Source of the DNA: Sporothrix humicola
Lineage: Eukaryota > Ascomycota > Sordariomycetes > Ophiostomatales > Ophiostomataceae
Direction of reading: 5' to 3'
NCBI GenBank assembly: GCA_021396245.1
Contig: WNYE01000102.1
Coordinates: forward strand, 62,001-126,000
DNA: 64,000 bases
In this document: positions 33,801 to 44,476 of the stretch, in pieces
How the letters are laid out: every line of letters starts with the position of its first letter
How positions within the stretch are numbered: position 1 is the first letter of the stretch
Notes under the pieces: model-generated
Databases searched by the model: none
What the model saw: the letters and a program-made list of their open reading frames with translations, nothing else
What the model was told of the DNA's origin: nothing
Made by a program: the position numbers and the translations under genes

Positions 33801-36243
33801 CACACGACCAGCTCCCACCCTACATATATTTTTTTCTTTTCGTTTTCTTTGTGAGTCTAGTTTAGGGCTTCAGCGCGCCAAAACTGCCCAGGAGATTTGG
33901 CTTTACCCTTCCCACGAAGGAGTGTCAACAATCGAATTTCCCATCGTTTTCGCTGCAATCAAACCCTTTTGATCCCAGTCTCAAGAATGAAGGAGAAAGA
34001 GGGCAAATATTACCATTCAGAATACAGTGCTAGTCGCACATTGTATTCGGAAGTCGGCACCGCTTGGTGTCCCAGAACGGTTTTTGCCAAGACCTTACCA
34101 TCAACCTTCCATTGGTTTTTCTTTCTCTCTCTCGCCTATACCACTCTGTGTCCTCTGCACACTTATCTGGGGCACTGGGTCTGGGTTTTTGCGGGAGTGA
34201 CGAGACGAATAATAACAATAACAATAATGACGCGAACGGCGCCAGAGAAGTCTTTGAAGGATTCATAACGGTGTATCGAAGATGGAATGGCTTTTGATGA
34301 GACCGGGACTCTGACCCCAGCATCTGTTTAGTTTGTGACATTGCTGGTATTTATTAGGATTATTTGCCAGCCGAACCGGAACCGGGCCATGTACCGCCAA
34401 CGTCCACGAACTTCAAAACGAAAACGATGGTGCTCTATTTTTGGGACTTACATGGGAACGGGCTATGAATGCAAGCATACGGAGTACCATCTCATGTGTT
34501 GCAACGAGCTTTGCTTTTCAAGTGAACACAATAGCTGCAACTCCTTCTTTCTTTCCCTTCTTCTGCCGTTGGGTGCATGCCCTTCGCCGCGGAAATGGCT
34601 GTAGCTCTTTGGCTTCTTCGACACACACCATAGGGAGCACAACAAACCCAAGCATACGTAACGAATATACGGGCCACAATGCTATATAGCTGTCACGAGG
34701 ACACAATCCAGCCACATCGTGGCAACACCTTTGTACTCCGTACATCAGATGCCTACTTGACCAAAACCTACCGCCACTCTCACCTAACTACCTCACTAGA
34801 TGCGTTGACGAGGAGACACTCTCACGCCATTTCACAGAGACCCTTCTTCCATTTGCTGATTTATCCTGATTAGAACTGGGCAGGAGATATGACGATGCTC
34901 CTAAATTATAAACCGAGAACTCACGATGAGAAGACAGATTTTGCACAAATAAAAGTGTATTTTGAATGCAAAAGAGATGTATATCGACATGGGCAAATTC
35001 CCCACAATGGCGCCTCCATGTCCGATCTCTCACCTTACCATGCTCACTTTTATCATGCACCTCTTGCGATGATGAGCCGGTAGCCAAGCAAATGTTTCCC
35101 ACGATATGGCTTGGCCAACCAGCTTGTCAGCCCTTTTTTCTCTCGTCTCCCAGTCCCTCTTATTGACAGATACATGACATACAAAACACACGAACCACAC
35201 CGATATACCCAGTTCTACAGCCTGGGGCTGCTCAAAGAAGTTAAGAACACTTGCCCATACCCCCTCCAGCCTTTCTGTCACCTCCTGTTCCATCTGTCCG
35301 GGTAGCAGAGAGAGGGTGTCTTCTCCAAAAAAACCGGTTTTTCGTACATACGGTCGTGCATCAAAATCGGACGGGATGCCTCCTATCCCCTCCATTCTCT
35401 GCCATTTTTGGCTGTCAAGAGGACCCATAGGCCTGGCCAGACCCTTTGGGGGATCGTTTCGTGGTGCCCAAGATGGTTAAAATAAAATAAGAAAAATAAG
35501 AAGAATAAAAGAAAATAAATAAATAAATAAGAAGACGTGAAAATGATAGCATGGAGAGACAAGAGGATAAGAACATGGGGGTTCGTCCCTTGGCAAAGGC
35601 TGACGGAGAAATTCCGAGCTCCAGCTGGAGTGTCAGGCAACGGCAGGTAGGATGCCAAAGGTCTCTAGCTGGCTGCAGGCATCCATATAGAGCAAGTAGA
35701 AAAGCGTCGCGAAGAAAACGGCATTTCTTCGAGAGCCAATTGCAAGGCTGTGCTTGTTCCTCATTGATAGATCTGGCCTCAACCCGAAGCTTTCCTTGGA
35801 CGAGTTGATGAAAGAAGGCCCGGATGCTAATAATATAATGAATGATATAGATGGGGCCATCCTCTCACCGGCCTGATGCCCAATACTACGACGACTGGGA
35901 CGCGAGGTTTCTCTGTGAATGCCCTGCAGTGGATACTGTAAGAAGAATGAGGAAACAGAAGCATATTCATCCCATGTTGGGCATGACGCTATCGAGGCCA
36001 TATGAGATGTGATATGTAAACCCACGAACCAGAGCATGTGAGGTACATCTTTGTTAGGTGAGTTTGTTGTCGGCGGTGGCAGGAACGAGAAGCAGTAGAA
36101 GGTGGTATGATATGTCATGGGAAAGGGTTGTAGTGATTTGAGGTTGTATTGTATTATTATTAAATCCTCTAGCAAATAAAATATCCAAAATGACGCTGAT
36201 ATTATCTAAAGTGTAGTCTTTCTATCTCCCCTCTTGGCAATCT
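27887..36243. other. 8.4 kb gene-poor region
   Basis: No gene is supported between the YPD1 start and the stop of the DUF3984-like gene. The first 2 kb is the likely YPD1 promoter and leader (purine-rich on plus). Further in are a short tandem repeat of CTCTTTG units (about 30673-30704), two copies of TACGGAGTA (34478-34486 and its reverse complement 34734-34742, 248 bases apart), an ATAACA/AATAAC microsatellite (about 34205-34230), and AAAT repeats at about 35514-35530. Pyrimidine-rich stretches lie at 30500-31250 and 32790-32890. The longest frame, 32144-32767 plus (207 codons), resembles nothing I know. Long noncoding RNAs or very short spliced genes cannot be excluded. Confidence 0.5.
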
Positions 36244-37734
36244 CTACAGAATCACCTTGGAGGCAACACTCAGCAACCAAGCCGCATCCTGCCAGGTGCC
36301 CTCGTTGGCGCCGGGTGGCGGCGGGACAGGCTCTTCCGAAGCCTGACCTTCGTCGCCCTCAAACCGGCGTCTGCTGGCAGCCCAGGTTCCCCGCTGGTTC
36401 CAGGCCACCGCTGAGCGCCGCTTCTTGGACCGCCGCCGCCTGCCGTTGGTTGCGGCTTTGCCGTTCTTCCCTGTGCTGCTGGCACTTTCAGTCTCATCGG
36501 CTGTTGTGTCATTCTCGTCATCTTCTTCATCGTCCTCGGTCTCCTCCTCTTCCTCCTCATCATCTTCATCATCATCAACCTCACCCTCATTCTCCTGGAC
36601 AGAGAACAAAGACCAGCCAAACACATTGCCCAGCCACGAGCCCATGACGCCGCCCGCTTTTTCGCGCTTGACAAGCCGCCGGATGTGGTCCTCGTCCTCG
36701 AGACTCGTGTCCCGCTGGTGGAGCTCAATGGCCTCGAGCGCCTCGTCGAGGTTGACAAAGTCCGGGCCCGCAGGTGTGGCCACGTTGTTCACGCGGTACT
36801 CGTCGTCGTCCTCGGCCACGTCGGCATAGTCAAAGTAGCCTTCCTCGCCCGTGGTGTCCAGCGAGTGCCGCCGGGCGTCCATGGGCGTGAATAGCTGCAC
36901 GCGGCTGCCGACACGGCTGTGCGTACGGCTGTTGGCGCGGCTGCCAATGCGGCTGCCAGCACGGCTTCCGAACCGGCTGCCCGTGCGGCTGTGATGGCCG
37001 TGAGCGGAGGCAATAGGCGACGTCACGTCGTGGTCCAAGCTACCGCGACGGCTGTTGCCCGAGATACGGTCGAGGTATTCACGCTCGCGCGCTAGCTCGC
37101 GCTCAAACGCGGCCACGTCCTCGGCCTCTTCGGCGCTGCGCAGACCCGACAGGCTCGTCGAGCTGGCACGTGCCGTCAGCCAGCTCTGGCCCTTGGACTC
37201 GCGGGCCTCGCTCGAGACAAGGACGGCAGCACGGAACAGCCAGTCCTCGCCGCCCTCGCTCAAGTGGCTATGGTGGTTGTCGGTCTTGCGGCGGCGGTGG
37301 TTCCGAGTGCCGTTGGAACCGGTCCCATTGGTTCCGTTGGAGCGGAGGTGCTGGTGGTTCGCGTCGATATGGAGCTGTGTCGTAGACATGCTCTTGGCAA
37401 GTGTCTTTCCATCTTTGCCGCGCCGGCCGCCCTCGTGGGAGTGCGAGCGAGACGCGGTGCGGGACGCGGTCGGCGACTTGGACAGAAGTCGTGGTGTGGC
37501 CGGGGCCGAGCGGCCCTGGAGGTAGGAAGGTATCCGCGCTTGAGCGGCGGCGCTGGTGGAAGCGTGCGCGGCGGCGTTGGAAAAGTAGGAGTGGTTGTCG
37601 ATGATGTTAGTGCCGTCGTAGTCGTCGCGGAGAGGAAGACGTGGCGTGAGTGGAGCGAGAGTCAAGTGTTGCAGGTTCGCGGCCGACCGGTTCTTCCGGC
37701 GCGCCTGCTGCTGCTGGGAGTATCCGATATCCAT
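36244..37734 (-). CDS. fungal protein of unknown function, DUF3984-like
   Basis: An intronless 496-codon frame. The N-terminus has a Gln-rich start, then NLQHLTLAPLTPRLPL and PSYLQGRSAPATPRLLSKS, blocks I associate with the fungal DUF3984 family. Next come KSMSTTQL and a conserved-looking block DWLFRAAVLVSSEARESKGQSW, LTARASSTSLSGL. At about residues 245-280 a tandem xGSR array occurs (TGSR, FGSR, AGSR, IGSR, then VGSR), coded at about 36900-37000. A middle helix IRRLVKREKAGGVMGSWLG is followed by a strongly acidic stretch (about 385-420) and a Lys/Arg-rich NLS-like patch (GRRRRSKKRRS). No enzyme domain is seen and the function is unknown. The acidic run, basic patch and Ser/Arg repeats suggest a nuclear or phosphoregulated scaffold, which is inference only. 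It is divergent from ELP1. Confidence 0.82.
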   Translation of the reverse strand: MDIGYSQQQQARRKNRSAANLQHLTLAPLTPRLPLRDDYDGTNIIDNHSYFSNAAAHASTSAAAQARIPSYLQGRSAPATPRLLSKSPTASRTASRSHSHEGGRRGKDGKTLAKSMSTTQLHIDANHQHLRSNGTNGTGSNGTRNHRRRKTDNHHSHLSEGGEDWLFRAAVLVSSEARESKGQSWLTARASSTSLSGLRSAEEAEDVAAFERELAREREYLDRISGNSRRGSLDHDVTSPIASAHGHHSRTGSRFGSRAGSRIGSRANSRTHSRVGSRVQLFTPMDARRHSLDTTGEEGYFDYADVAEDDDEYRVNNVATPAGPDFVNLDEALEAIELHQRDTSLEDEDHIRRLVKREKAGGVMGSWLGNVFGWSLFSVQENEGEVDDDEDDEEEEEETEDDEEDDENDTTADETESASSTGKNGKAATNGRRRRSKKRRSAVAWNQRGTWAASRRRFEGDEGQASEEPVPPPPGANEGTWQDAAWLLSVASKVIL

Positions 37735-39577
37735 CTTTTGTTGATTCTCAAACGACTCAACAATGGAACGGCACGTATGCGTGTGTTCAACTCTATTCCC
37801 GGATAATGTGCTGTATTATCGTGATTCTCGGTTATCCTTTATCGGGTCCGTTTTTCGTGGAGAAAGAGAGATTGGCCAATCGGCGCGATCGAAAATTCAA
37901 TGTATGATGCTTCGATGCGTGCAAGAGAAACGAAGCTTTGAAAGATGCAGAAAGATGCAAAAAGGACGACGCTCGCGATGGTCACAAGACAGAGCGGTGA
38001 AATGAATGGGTTTTCTGTTGGGGAAGGTCGAGAACCAACAGCGTCGATGGAAAAACTCGAAGAGTGAGGAGAAAGGAGGTTCGTTCGTTCTTTCTCCCTT
38101 GTCTCTGTGGCTGGCTCTTTGGGCAAGAGCTAGGGAGCTGAGAAAAGGGAGGGAGAGCGTAGCACCTAGAAGCACAAGTGCGGAGGTGGGCAAGAATATG
38201 GGGGAAAGTGCAAAGGAGCCGAGGAATGCTGGGGCTGTTGATTGGCGCGTGGGCCTGGCCAGCCGAGAAAGAGTCAATCAAGCAAGGCAGGGAAAGCGCG
38301 AACAAACCAGCATCACCGCCTGTTAGAGTGCTAGTTGGAAACTAAGAGTCGAAGAGGCAGCAAGGCAGGAACCAGTCGCATGCGAGGAAAATGTAAAGAT
38401 AAAAGGGGAAAGAGGCTGCAAACTTGCATGCAAGGAAGGAGAGACAGACTAAATAAGAGCAACAGGAGCTTTTGCAATAAACGTCACCCGTCAGATACAG
38501 CTGGACGGCGCGTGTTGTGACTCCTTTATATCAAGCTGAAGTCGACGGTCCTTCCGTGTTTTCGGTGCAGTTTTGAGCTCGCTTTCAGGTGCTTCCTCGG
38601 CCAGCGACAGGTGAAAAGTTATCCTAGACAGGTGCCAGGCGCAGTAGACGAACAAAAGCCGGAAAGAGCAGTCCAGGACAAGGCAAACGATCGGACAGAG
38701 CGAACCTCCTATTTCTGGTTTTTATTCTGTCTGTCGTCTTTTATACGTATTTTCTAAGAATTAAATCTTTTGTCATTCTCGTTCTTTTTCGTTGCTTTTC
38801 TTTCTTCGTTTTCTTTGCCTTCTTTTCACGAAAGGTGCATCTCACATCATCCTCGGCCGTTTGTCTCACTTCAACAGTACGACGCATTTGTGGCTCCGTC
38901 TCCGTCCATCGTAGTTTCCCTCACGCTCTCCAAGCTCTTGCCGTGTCTTACAATAATGTGGCCTGAGGCAAAGGCCATCGAAACAGGAAAGAGCTTGTCG
39001 TTTACTTGGTTATCTTCAATCGTCTCCGACCAGCCGCATGGTGAGACAGGGGAATGGTCGGTCACTTGAGTCAATCTACCAAGGTGAGGGGTCATAAGTT
39101 CGCTACTAAGTTGCATCCTCTCACGACATGATATTGGTTTCTCCGAAAGTCAGTGAGACGTCAAGAAGTGACAATTTGGTCTGAACTTTGATGCGTTTTG
39201 ATGTTTGTTGTTCATAGTAGGTCAGTCGCACTGTACTTGGTGGCCGCAATTGGGGGCGATTAGCGGCCCTGGATGATGCCCCGCACAGTGCCCCATAGCT
39301 ACACAGCTCATCACCAATAGGCAAACTTTTTTTTCACATCGATCGTGCCTTCCCTTCATGAACTATCAGACGAAAGGAGAAACTGCACCAGCCATCCTTG
39401 GCATATCTCCTTCCCAATTCTGAATCCAGCCATATTTACCCCCTTTTACATCTGACCGAACATCTCCGCTCTCCCACGGACTCTGCAGAACTCCCGCTCT
39501 TTTTTGGTCCGCCCCTCCATCAACACAAACGCCGTACTCCGGATCCGTTGCGCCCTATCCGCGCCCGGCTGCCCGCC
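37735..39577. promoter_or_regulatory. divergent promoter region, DUF3984-like gene / ELP1
   Basis: This 1.84 kb separates divergent starts. Near the DUF3984-like gene, plus is purine-rich (its own coding strand pyrimidine-rich), which marks a probable leader. Near 38,770-38,830 the plus strand is T-rich (the ELP1 side). ATGCAG/AAGATGCA repeats occur at about 37944-37962. A near-match to the intergenic TACGGAGTA motif (TACTCCGGA) lies near 39536. There is no recognised operator. Confidence 0.4.
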
Positions 39578-42500
39578 ATGCGGAATCTCCGCAACATCCG
39601 CTACGATGTGTGCCACGATGCTACTGGTGCCACGGCAGCTTGTTGGGATGCCGGCCAAGATGAAATAATTGCAGCTTTTGGCCCGTCAGAGGACGAGCCA
39701 AAGGTTCGGTTGGCCCGCATTGTTGATCGTTCCGAACTGTGAGTTTTGCTTCTTATATATGCACTCAAAAATTTGGTAGCACCCGGTTATTTCATAAACT
39801 GACCATTTCTCTCAGGGTATGCCATGACATTGCTACATGGGACGCACTCAGTCCCATCCCAGATCTGGCCGTGGACCGTATTGTCAGCCTGCATTATTTC
39901 GGCGACTTGGCCACAGTCTGTGTCATCATGGCCGGTGGTGACATTGTTATGGTCCGTGAAGAGACCCCAGGCTCACATGAGCCAGTGCACATTGAGATCG
40001 TTGGATCTGTTGACCCTGGCATTGCTGCTGCACGTTGGTCGCCCGATGAAGAGGTGCTGGCTCTCGTCACAACTGGCGGCAACCTGATATTGATGAGTCG
40101 TGGCTTCGAGACCATCGGTGAGACTCCCTTGACCCCCGCAGATTTGGCTGCCTCCAAGCACGTCTCTGTTGGCTGGGGTAAAAAGGAGACGCAGTTCAAG
40201 GGCCGTGGTGCTGCCAAGGCTATGCGTGATCCCACCATTCCCGAGATCATTGATGATGGTACCCTTAGTTCGGAAGACGACACATCTGCCGTGACTATTA
40301 GCTGGCGTGGTGACGGCGAGTATGTGGCCGTCAATGCTGTCGAGAAAATTCTTGAGGGCAACGAGGAGACCGCAGAGACGAAGCGCCGGCGTGTCGTCCG
40401 TGTCTACAACCGTGAAGGTGTTCTCGACAGTGCCAGCGAACCCGTTGATGGCCTGGAGAGCTACCTGAGCTGGCGGCCGTCTGGCAATCTCTTGGCCACT
40501 GTGCAGCGCAAATCTACGGGCAGCACTTCGGACCAGTTCAACATCATCTTCTTTGAGCGCAATGGTCTGCGTCACGGGCAATTCGAGCTCCGCCTGCCGT
40601 CGTCCGGCGCCGCCGCCGGCCCTGTCAGCCTCGACTGGAACACGGACTCTACAGTCCTTGCTATCACATATGAGAGTGTCGTCCAATTCTGGACCATGGG
40701 CAACTACCACTGGTATCTGAAGCAGGAGATCACCACAACATCACAGAAACCGTTGACGGTCTGGCACCCAGAGAAGCCTCTTCGCCTCGTCACCTCTACT
40801 TTCAGCGGCCTTGCCAGCGCGGAATACATATTCTCTACCACCCGTGGCGCTCTCGCGCCGCCCGAAGATCACGGCTCTGTCGCAGTAATTGATGGCAAGT
40901 CTCTGAAACTTACACCGCTGCGTGCCACAAGCATGCCGCCTCCAATGAGTCTATTTGAGCTTCCTGTCAGCCTGCCTGCGATTGATGCCGCCTTCTCTCC
41001 CAAGGATGATGCTCTAGCTGTCTTGACTTCTTCTGGTGTTGAGGTATTCTCGTGGGCCTGGTCGGCCACCACCAAGCGGCCACCACCTCCGGCACTGTCG
41101 GCATCCATCTCTTTCTCGGACGATCCCAATCTTGTCGGATTTGTCCCCCTCCAGGTGTCCTTCGCCCAGGGCTCAGAGTACACTGTCTCTGTCCTTGGCT
41201 GGGACGCAATGTCGCAGACGCAAATCCTCCCCTATGTTTTTGACCGTGACAACGGCTTTCTGGTACCTTCCGACCCGATCCCGGTCGCCCGTGGTTCCAT
41301 CCTGGCCACTGCGCATCAAGGTCGCGATCTTTACACTCAAGATCCTTCTGGAGCACTGAGTCAGCTGAACACAGAGGGCTCACCGTCTTTGCCATTTTAC
41401 GCTAAGCTCCCTAGCCTTCTTCCCTGGGCTGAGATCGTCGATTCTGGCGAGCACGGTCCCCAATTTGCCATTGGCATGTCGAGAAATGGACACCTCTATG
41501 CCAACGAGCGGCAATTGACCAAGAACTGCACGTCTTTTATTGTGACGGACGACCACCTTGTATTCACGACGAGCAACCACCTTTTGAAGTTTGTCCACCT
41601 TACAGAGGTCCATGACCTCGAGATCCCACTCGATGACCCCGAGGTCGATGAGCGATGCCGGAGCATCGAGCAGGGTGCCCGCCTTGTCACTTCGATCCCG
41701 TCGAACCTGTGCGTTGTCCTTCAGATGCCCCGTGGAAACTTGGAGACCATCTTCCCTCGTGCCATGGTTGTGGCTGGCATCCGGAAGCTGATCGATGCGC
41801 TCGACTATGGCAAGGCTTTCTCCTTCTGCCGTAACCAGCGTGTCGATATGAACATTCTCTACGACCACAAGCCACAGCAGTTTCTCGGTAACGTCGACCT
41901 GTTCCTCGACCAGCTCAAGGATGTCACATCCATCGACCTTTTCCTGTCGTCCCTCAAGGAAGAGGATGTGTCCCAGACCATGTACAAGGACACCAAGAAA
42001 ACTACTAGCTCCACACCATTTGGGCTACCACCAGTAGCTCCACCAATCACAACTCCAGCATCAACTTCATCCAACAAGGTCACCACCGTCTGCGATGCTG
42101 TTCTCGCCGGCCTGGCTTCACGGAAGAAGACCAACCTGCAAAATATTATCACTGCGCATGTGTCGAAGCTGCCACCGGCCATTGATGACGGCTTGACCGT
42201 GGTGGCACAGCTTCTCCATGACAATGGGACGGCAGCTGCCAAGGCTGTGTCCGCCAAAGCGGTGGAGCACATCTGCTTCCTTGTTGACGTCAACCAGCTA
42301 TACGACCATGCCCTGGGCCTGTATGACTTGGACCTCACAATGGCGATTGCCCAGCAGTCGCAGAGAGATCCCAAGGAATATGTTCCGTTTATTCGTACAC
42401 TGCACGAAATGACTCCTATCCGCCGCAAGTTCTCCATTGATGACCACCTCGAGCGCCACGAAAAGGCCCTTGCCCACCTTGCGGAGCATGACGATTTTAC

Positions 42501-43662
42501 CGAGTTCCTTGAGTACACCGACAAGCATCGCCTCTACAAGAAGGCTCTTGGCATCTACCGCTATAATGCTGAGCGCCTTGCTGCCATCACCAACGCCTAC
42601 GCCGAGTACCTTGTTACGCAGTCCAAGTTCCGGGACGCCGGTTTGGCGTACGAGTCCTTGCAGAACTTTGCCAAGGCAACAAGCTGCTACCAGTCTGCCG
42701 GCGTGTCCTGCTGGCGAGAGTGCCTCTTTGCTGCTCAGAGCATGACACCGGCGTTGCCAGCTGATGTGTTCAGCGAGCTTGCCTCGACTCTCGTTGATGC
42801 CCTGATGGAGGCACGGGACTACACGGCTGCAGCCAAGATCCAGCTGGAGTATCTCGAGTCGGTCGAGGGTGTGCGGACGCTCTGCAAGGCGTACGAGTTT
42901 GCAGAGGCGATGCGGGTGGCAGCACGCTTTGGCCGGGCCGACCTTCTTCAGACACATGTTGACCCTGGTCTGGGCGATGCCCTGTCGTCATCCACGGAGC
43001 TTCTGGCCGACTGTCGGTCGCAGCTCAAGGCCCAAGTGCCCCGCATTCTTGAGCTTCGCCAAAAGGCTCTCGAGGACCCGCTCGGCTTTTATGAAGGCGA
43101 GCGCATGGGTGGCGAGGATGTGCCCGACGACGTCTCCATTGCCGCCAGCTCGCGCATCAGCACCAGCGCCAGTCTGTTTACTCGCTACAGCACAGGCACT
43201 GCCGCCACTGGCAAGACGGGCGAGACCGGTGGCACCGGCACGACGCAGCAGCACCGCAACCGCAAGAAGCGCGAGGAGAAGAAGCGTGCTCGTGGCCGCA
43301 AGGGCACCGTGTACGAGCAGGAGTACCTGATCAACAGTGTGCGGCGTCTTGTCGAGCGTGTCGAGCGTGCACGTCCCGAGGTGCAGCGGCTGGTCGTGGG
43401 CCTCATTCGTCGTGATATGGCTGAGCGGGCGCGTGCTATTGAGGCTCTGATGGCGGAGCTGATCGAGGCGTGTCAAGCAGCCATCCGCGAAGTGTGGCAG
43501 ACCGGTGCAGCACTGCCCGGCGGACAGGCAGCTCCCGCTATGGCTATTGAGAATGGCGTTGGTGGCCAGTCTCAGGAGAATGGCGAGGTGGTGCCTAGCA
43601 ACAACAACACCAATGCGGCACCAGTGATCGCTGCCTTTGAGCGTCTGTCGCTGCTGGGTTGA
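39578..43662 (+). CDS. ELP1: Elongator complex subunit 1 (IKI3/ELP1)
   Basis: Exons 39578-39738 and 39816-43662 give 1335 aa; intron 77 nt (donor GTGAGT, acceptor CTCAG). The start MRNLRNIRY matches family N-termini; an in-frame ATG further upstream would add 60 residues of Pro-rich sequence and was rejected. The first half carries the IKI3 beta-propeller repeats (for example AARWSPDEEVLALVT, SLDWNTDSTVLAIT). The second half is helical TPR-like: FRDAGLAYESLQNFAKA and the SAGVSCWRECLFAA block typical of Elp1. At about 1195-1215 a very basic patch (RNRKKREEKKRARGRKG) precedes YEQEYLINSVRRLVERV; this region binds tRNA and carries the nuclear signal in yeast Elp1, and the following helices mediate dimerisation. 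Elongator acts with Elp2-6 to add cm5 to wobble uridines of tRNAs. A Thr/Gly-rich linker at about 1175-1192 is lineage-specific. Confidence 0.96.
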
Positions 43663-43958
43663 GATCATATATCTGGAATTCCAGCACAAACATACAGCAC
43701 CAAGGTGCCCTAAGCACCCACCATATACAGCAGGTGCCTGCCGTTCTTGATACTGCCGACCTTGACCGCCCCACCTGGGCAGCTCGACCTTGCTGCCACC
43801 CGAGTTAACAAAAACGGAAGGAACGACCCAACCCGGCCCCACCGTACCTTCCTGACACGGCAGCGAGCCCGGCCACGCTCCCGCCACCCCAAAAAAAAGA
43901 AGGAAAAGCAGTGGCCTATGGTTTAAAAGGTCGTTAATGGATAGTCCTAGCATCCAAT
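43663..43958. other. ELP1 3' flank
   Basis: Short convergent 3' region between ELP1 and the tRNA-like element. It holds a CAGGTGC/GCACCTG-like imperfect repeat (about 43705-43740) and no ORF of note. Confidence 0.4.
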
Positions 43959-44077
43959 CTGGTGTAGCCCAATTGGTAGAACAGGTCTTTTCAAGTGAAA
44001 GGGCCCCCGTTCGATTCGACCGACCAGCTGGCGACTTGCACCGGGCAAGTCGTGCAAAAAAACCGCCGGGGTTTTTT
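43959..44077 (+). ncRNA. degenerate tRNA-like Pol III-type element followed by two hairpins
   Basis: An A-box match TAGCCCAATTGG (43965-43976) and a perfect B-box core GTTCGATTC (44009-44017) are spaced as in tRNA genes, and CTGGT (43959-43963) can pair with ACCAG (44023-44027) as a partial acceptor stem. The D-stem (GCCC/GAAC) and T-stem pair badly, and no anticodon loop has the usual U33, so this is not a functional standard tRNA. It is followed by a perfect hairpin (GACTTGC at 44033-44039 with GCAAGTC at 44045-44051), then AAAAAACC/GGTTTTTT (44057-44077) ending in T6, which would terminate RNA polymerase III; the same shape is a bacterial-type intrinsic terminator. Either a tRNA-derived small RNA, a decayed tRNA or foreign DNA is possible. 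Confidence 0.4.
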
Positions 44078-44086
44078 CGTAACCGT

Positions 44087-44119
44087 TCATCCTCGGGAGC
44101 TTGCTCCCTAGAAGGGTGA
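44087..44119 (+). other. third hairpin downstream of the tRNA-like element
   Basis: TCATCCT (44087-44093) pairs with AGGGTGA (44113-44119) with one G-T wobble, enclosing a GGGAG/CTCCC stem (44095-44099 with 44104-44108). It directly follows the T6 run. Confidence 0.45.
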
Positions 44120-44476
44120 GGTGAGCTTTTTGCCATTTTTACCTTTTTGATTTTTTTCTTGTTGCTCCTGCTGCTGCTGTTGCTGTTGTTTGATGCCTTT
44201 TTTGCATCTTTTTGCATCGCGGGAGGGCCAAAATAGACCACATAGACAGTCATTTACGACACGAGATACCTTTGGGACATCTTTTTTTTTTTTTGCTGCG
44301 GTGTGTATGTGAAAAATGAAAAGCATTATATTGGCATAAAGCAGGATGTAGCTATGATCTATGGGAAGTGAAAAAGAAAGAAAAAAAAAGAAATGGAAGA
44401 AGATAGATGGCCAAACGAAGCACTCCAAGTGGCATCCCGCCGCACGCCAATCTACTCGTACACACAACAACTACAT
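44120..44476. repeat. low-complexity convergent 3' region with CTG/TTG microsatellite
   Basis: The plus strand carries CTGCTGCTGTTGCTGTTGTTT (about 44168-44188), a T12 run near 44281-44292 and an A-rich run near 44378-44390. It lies 3' of the minus-strand CPFC-motif gene. Confidence 0.6.

Noticed and set aside
39398..39577. N-terminal extension of ELP1 from an upstream in-frame ATG
   Set aside because: Would add 60 residues of Pro-rich text; the family starts at MRNLRNI.
42988..44253. 421-codon minus frame opposite the ELP1 end and across the tRNA-like element
   Set aside because: Antisense shadow of ELP1, then low-complexity sequence; no family.
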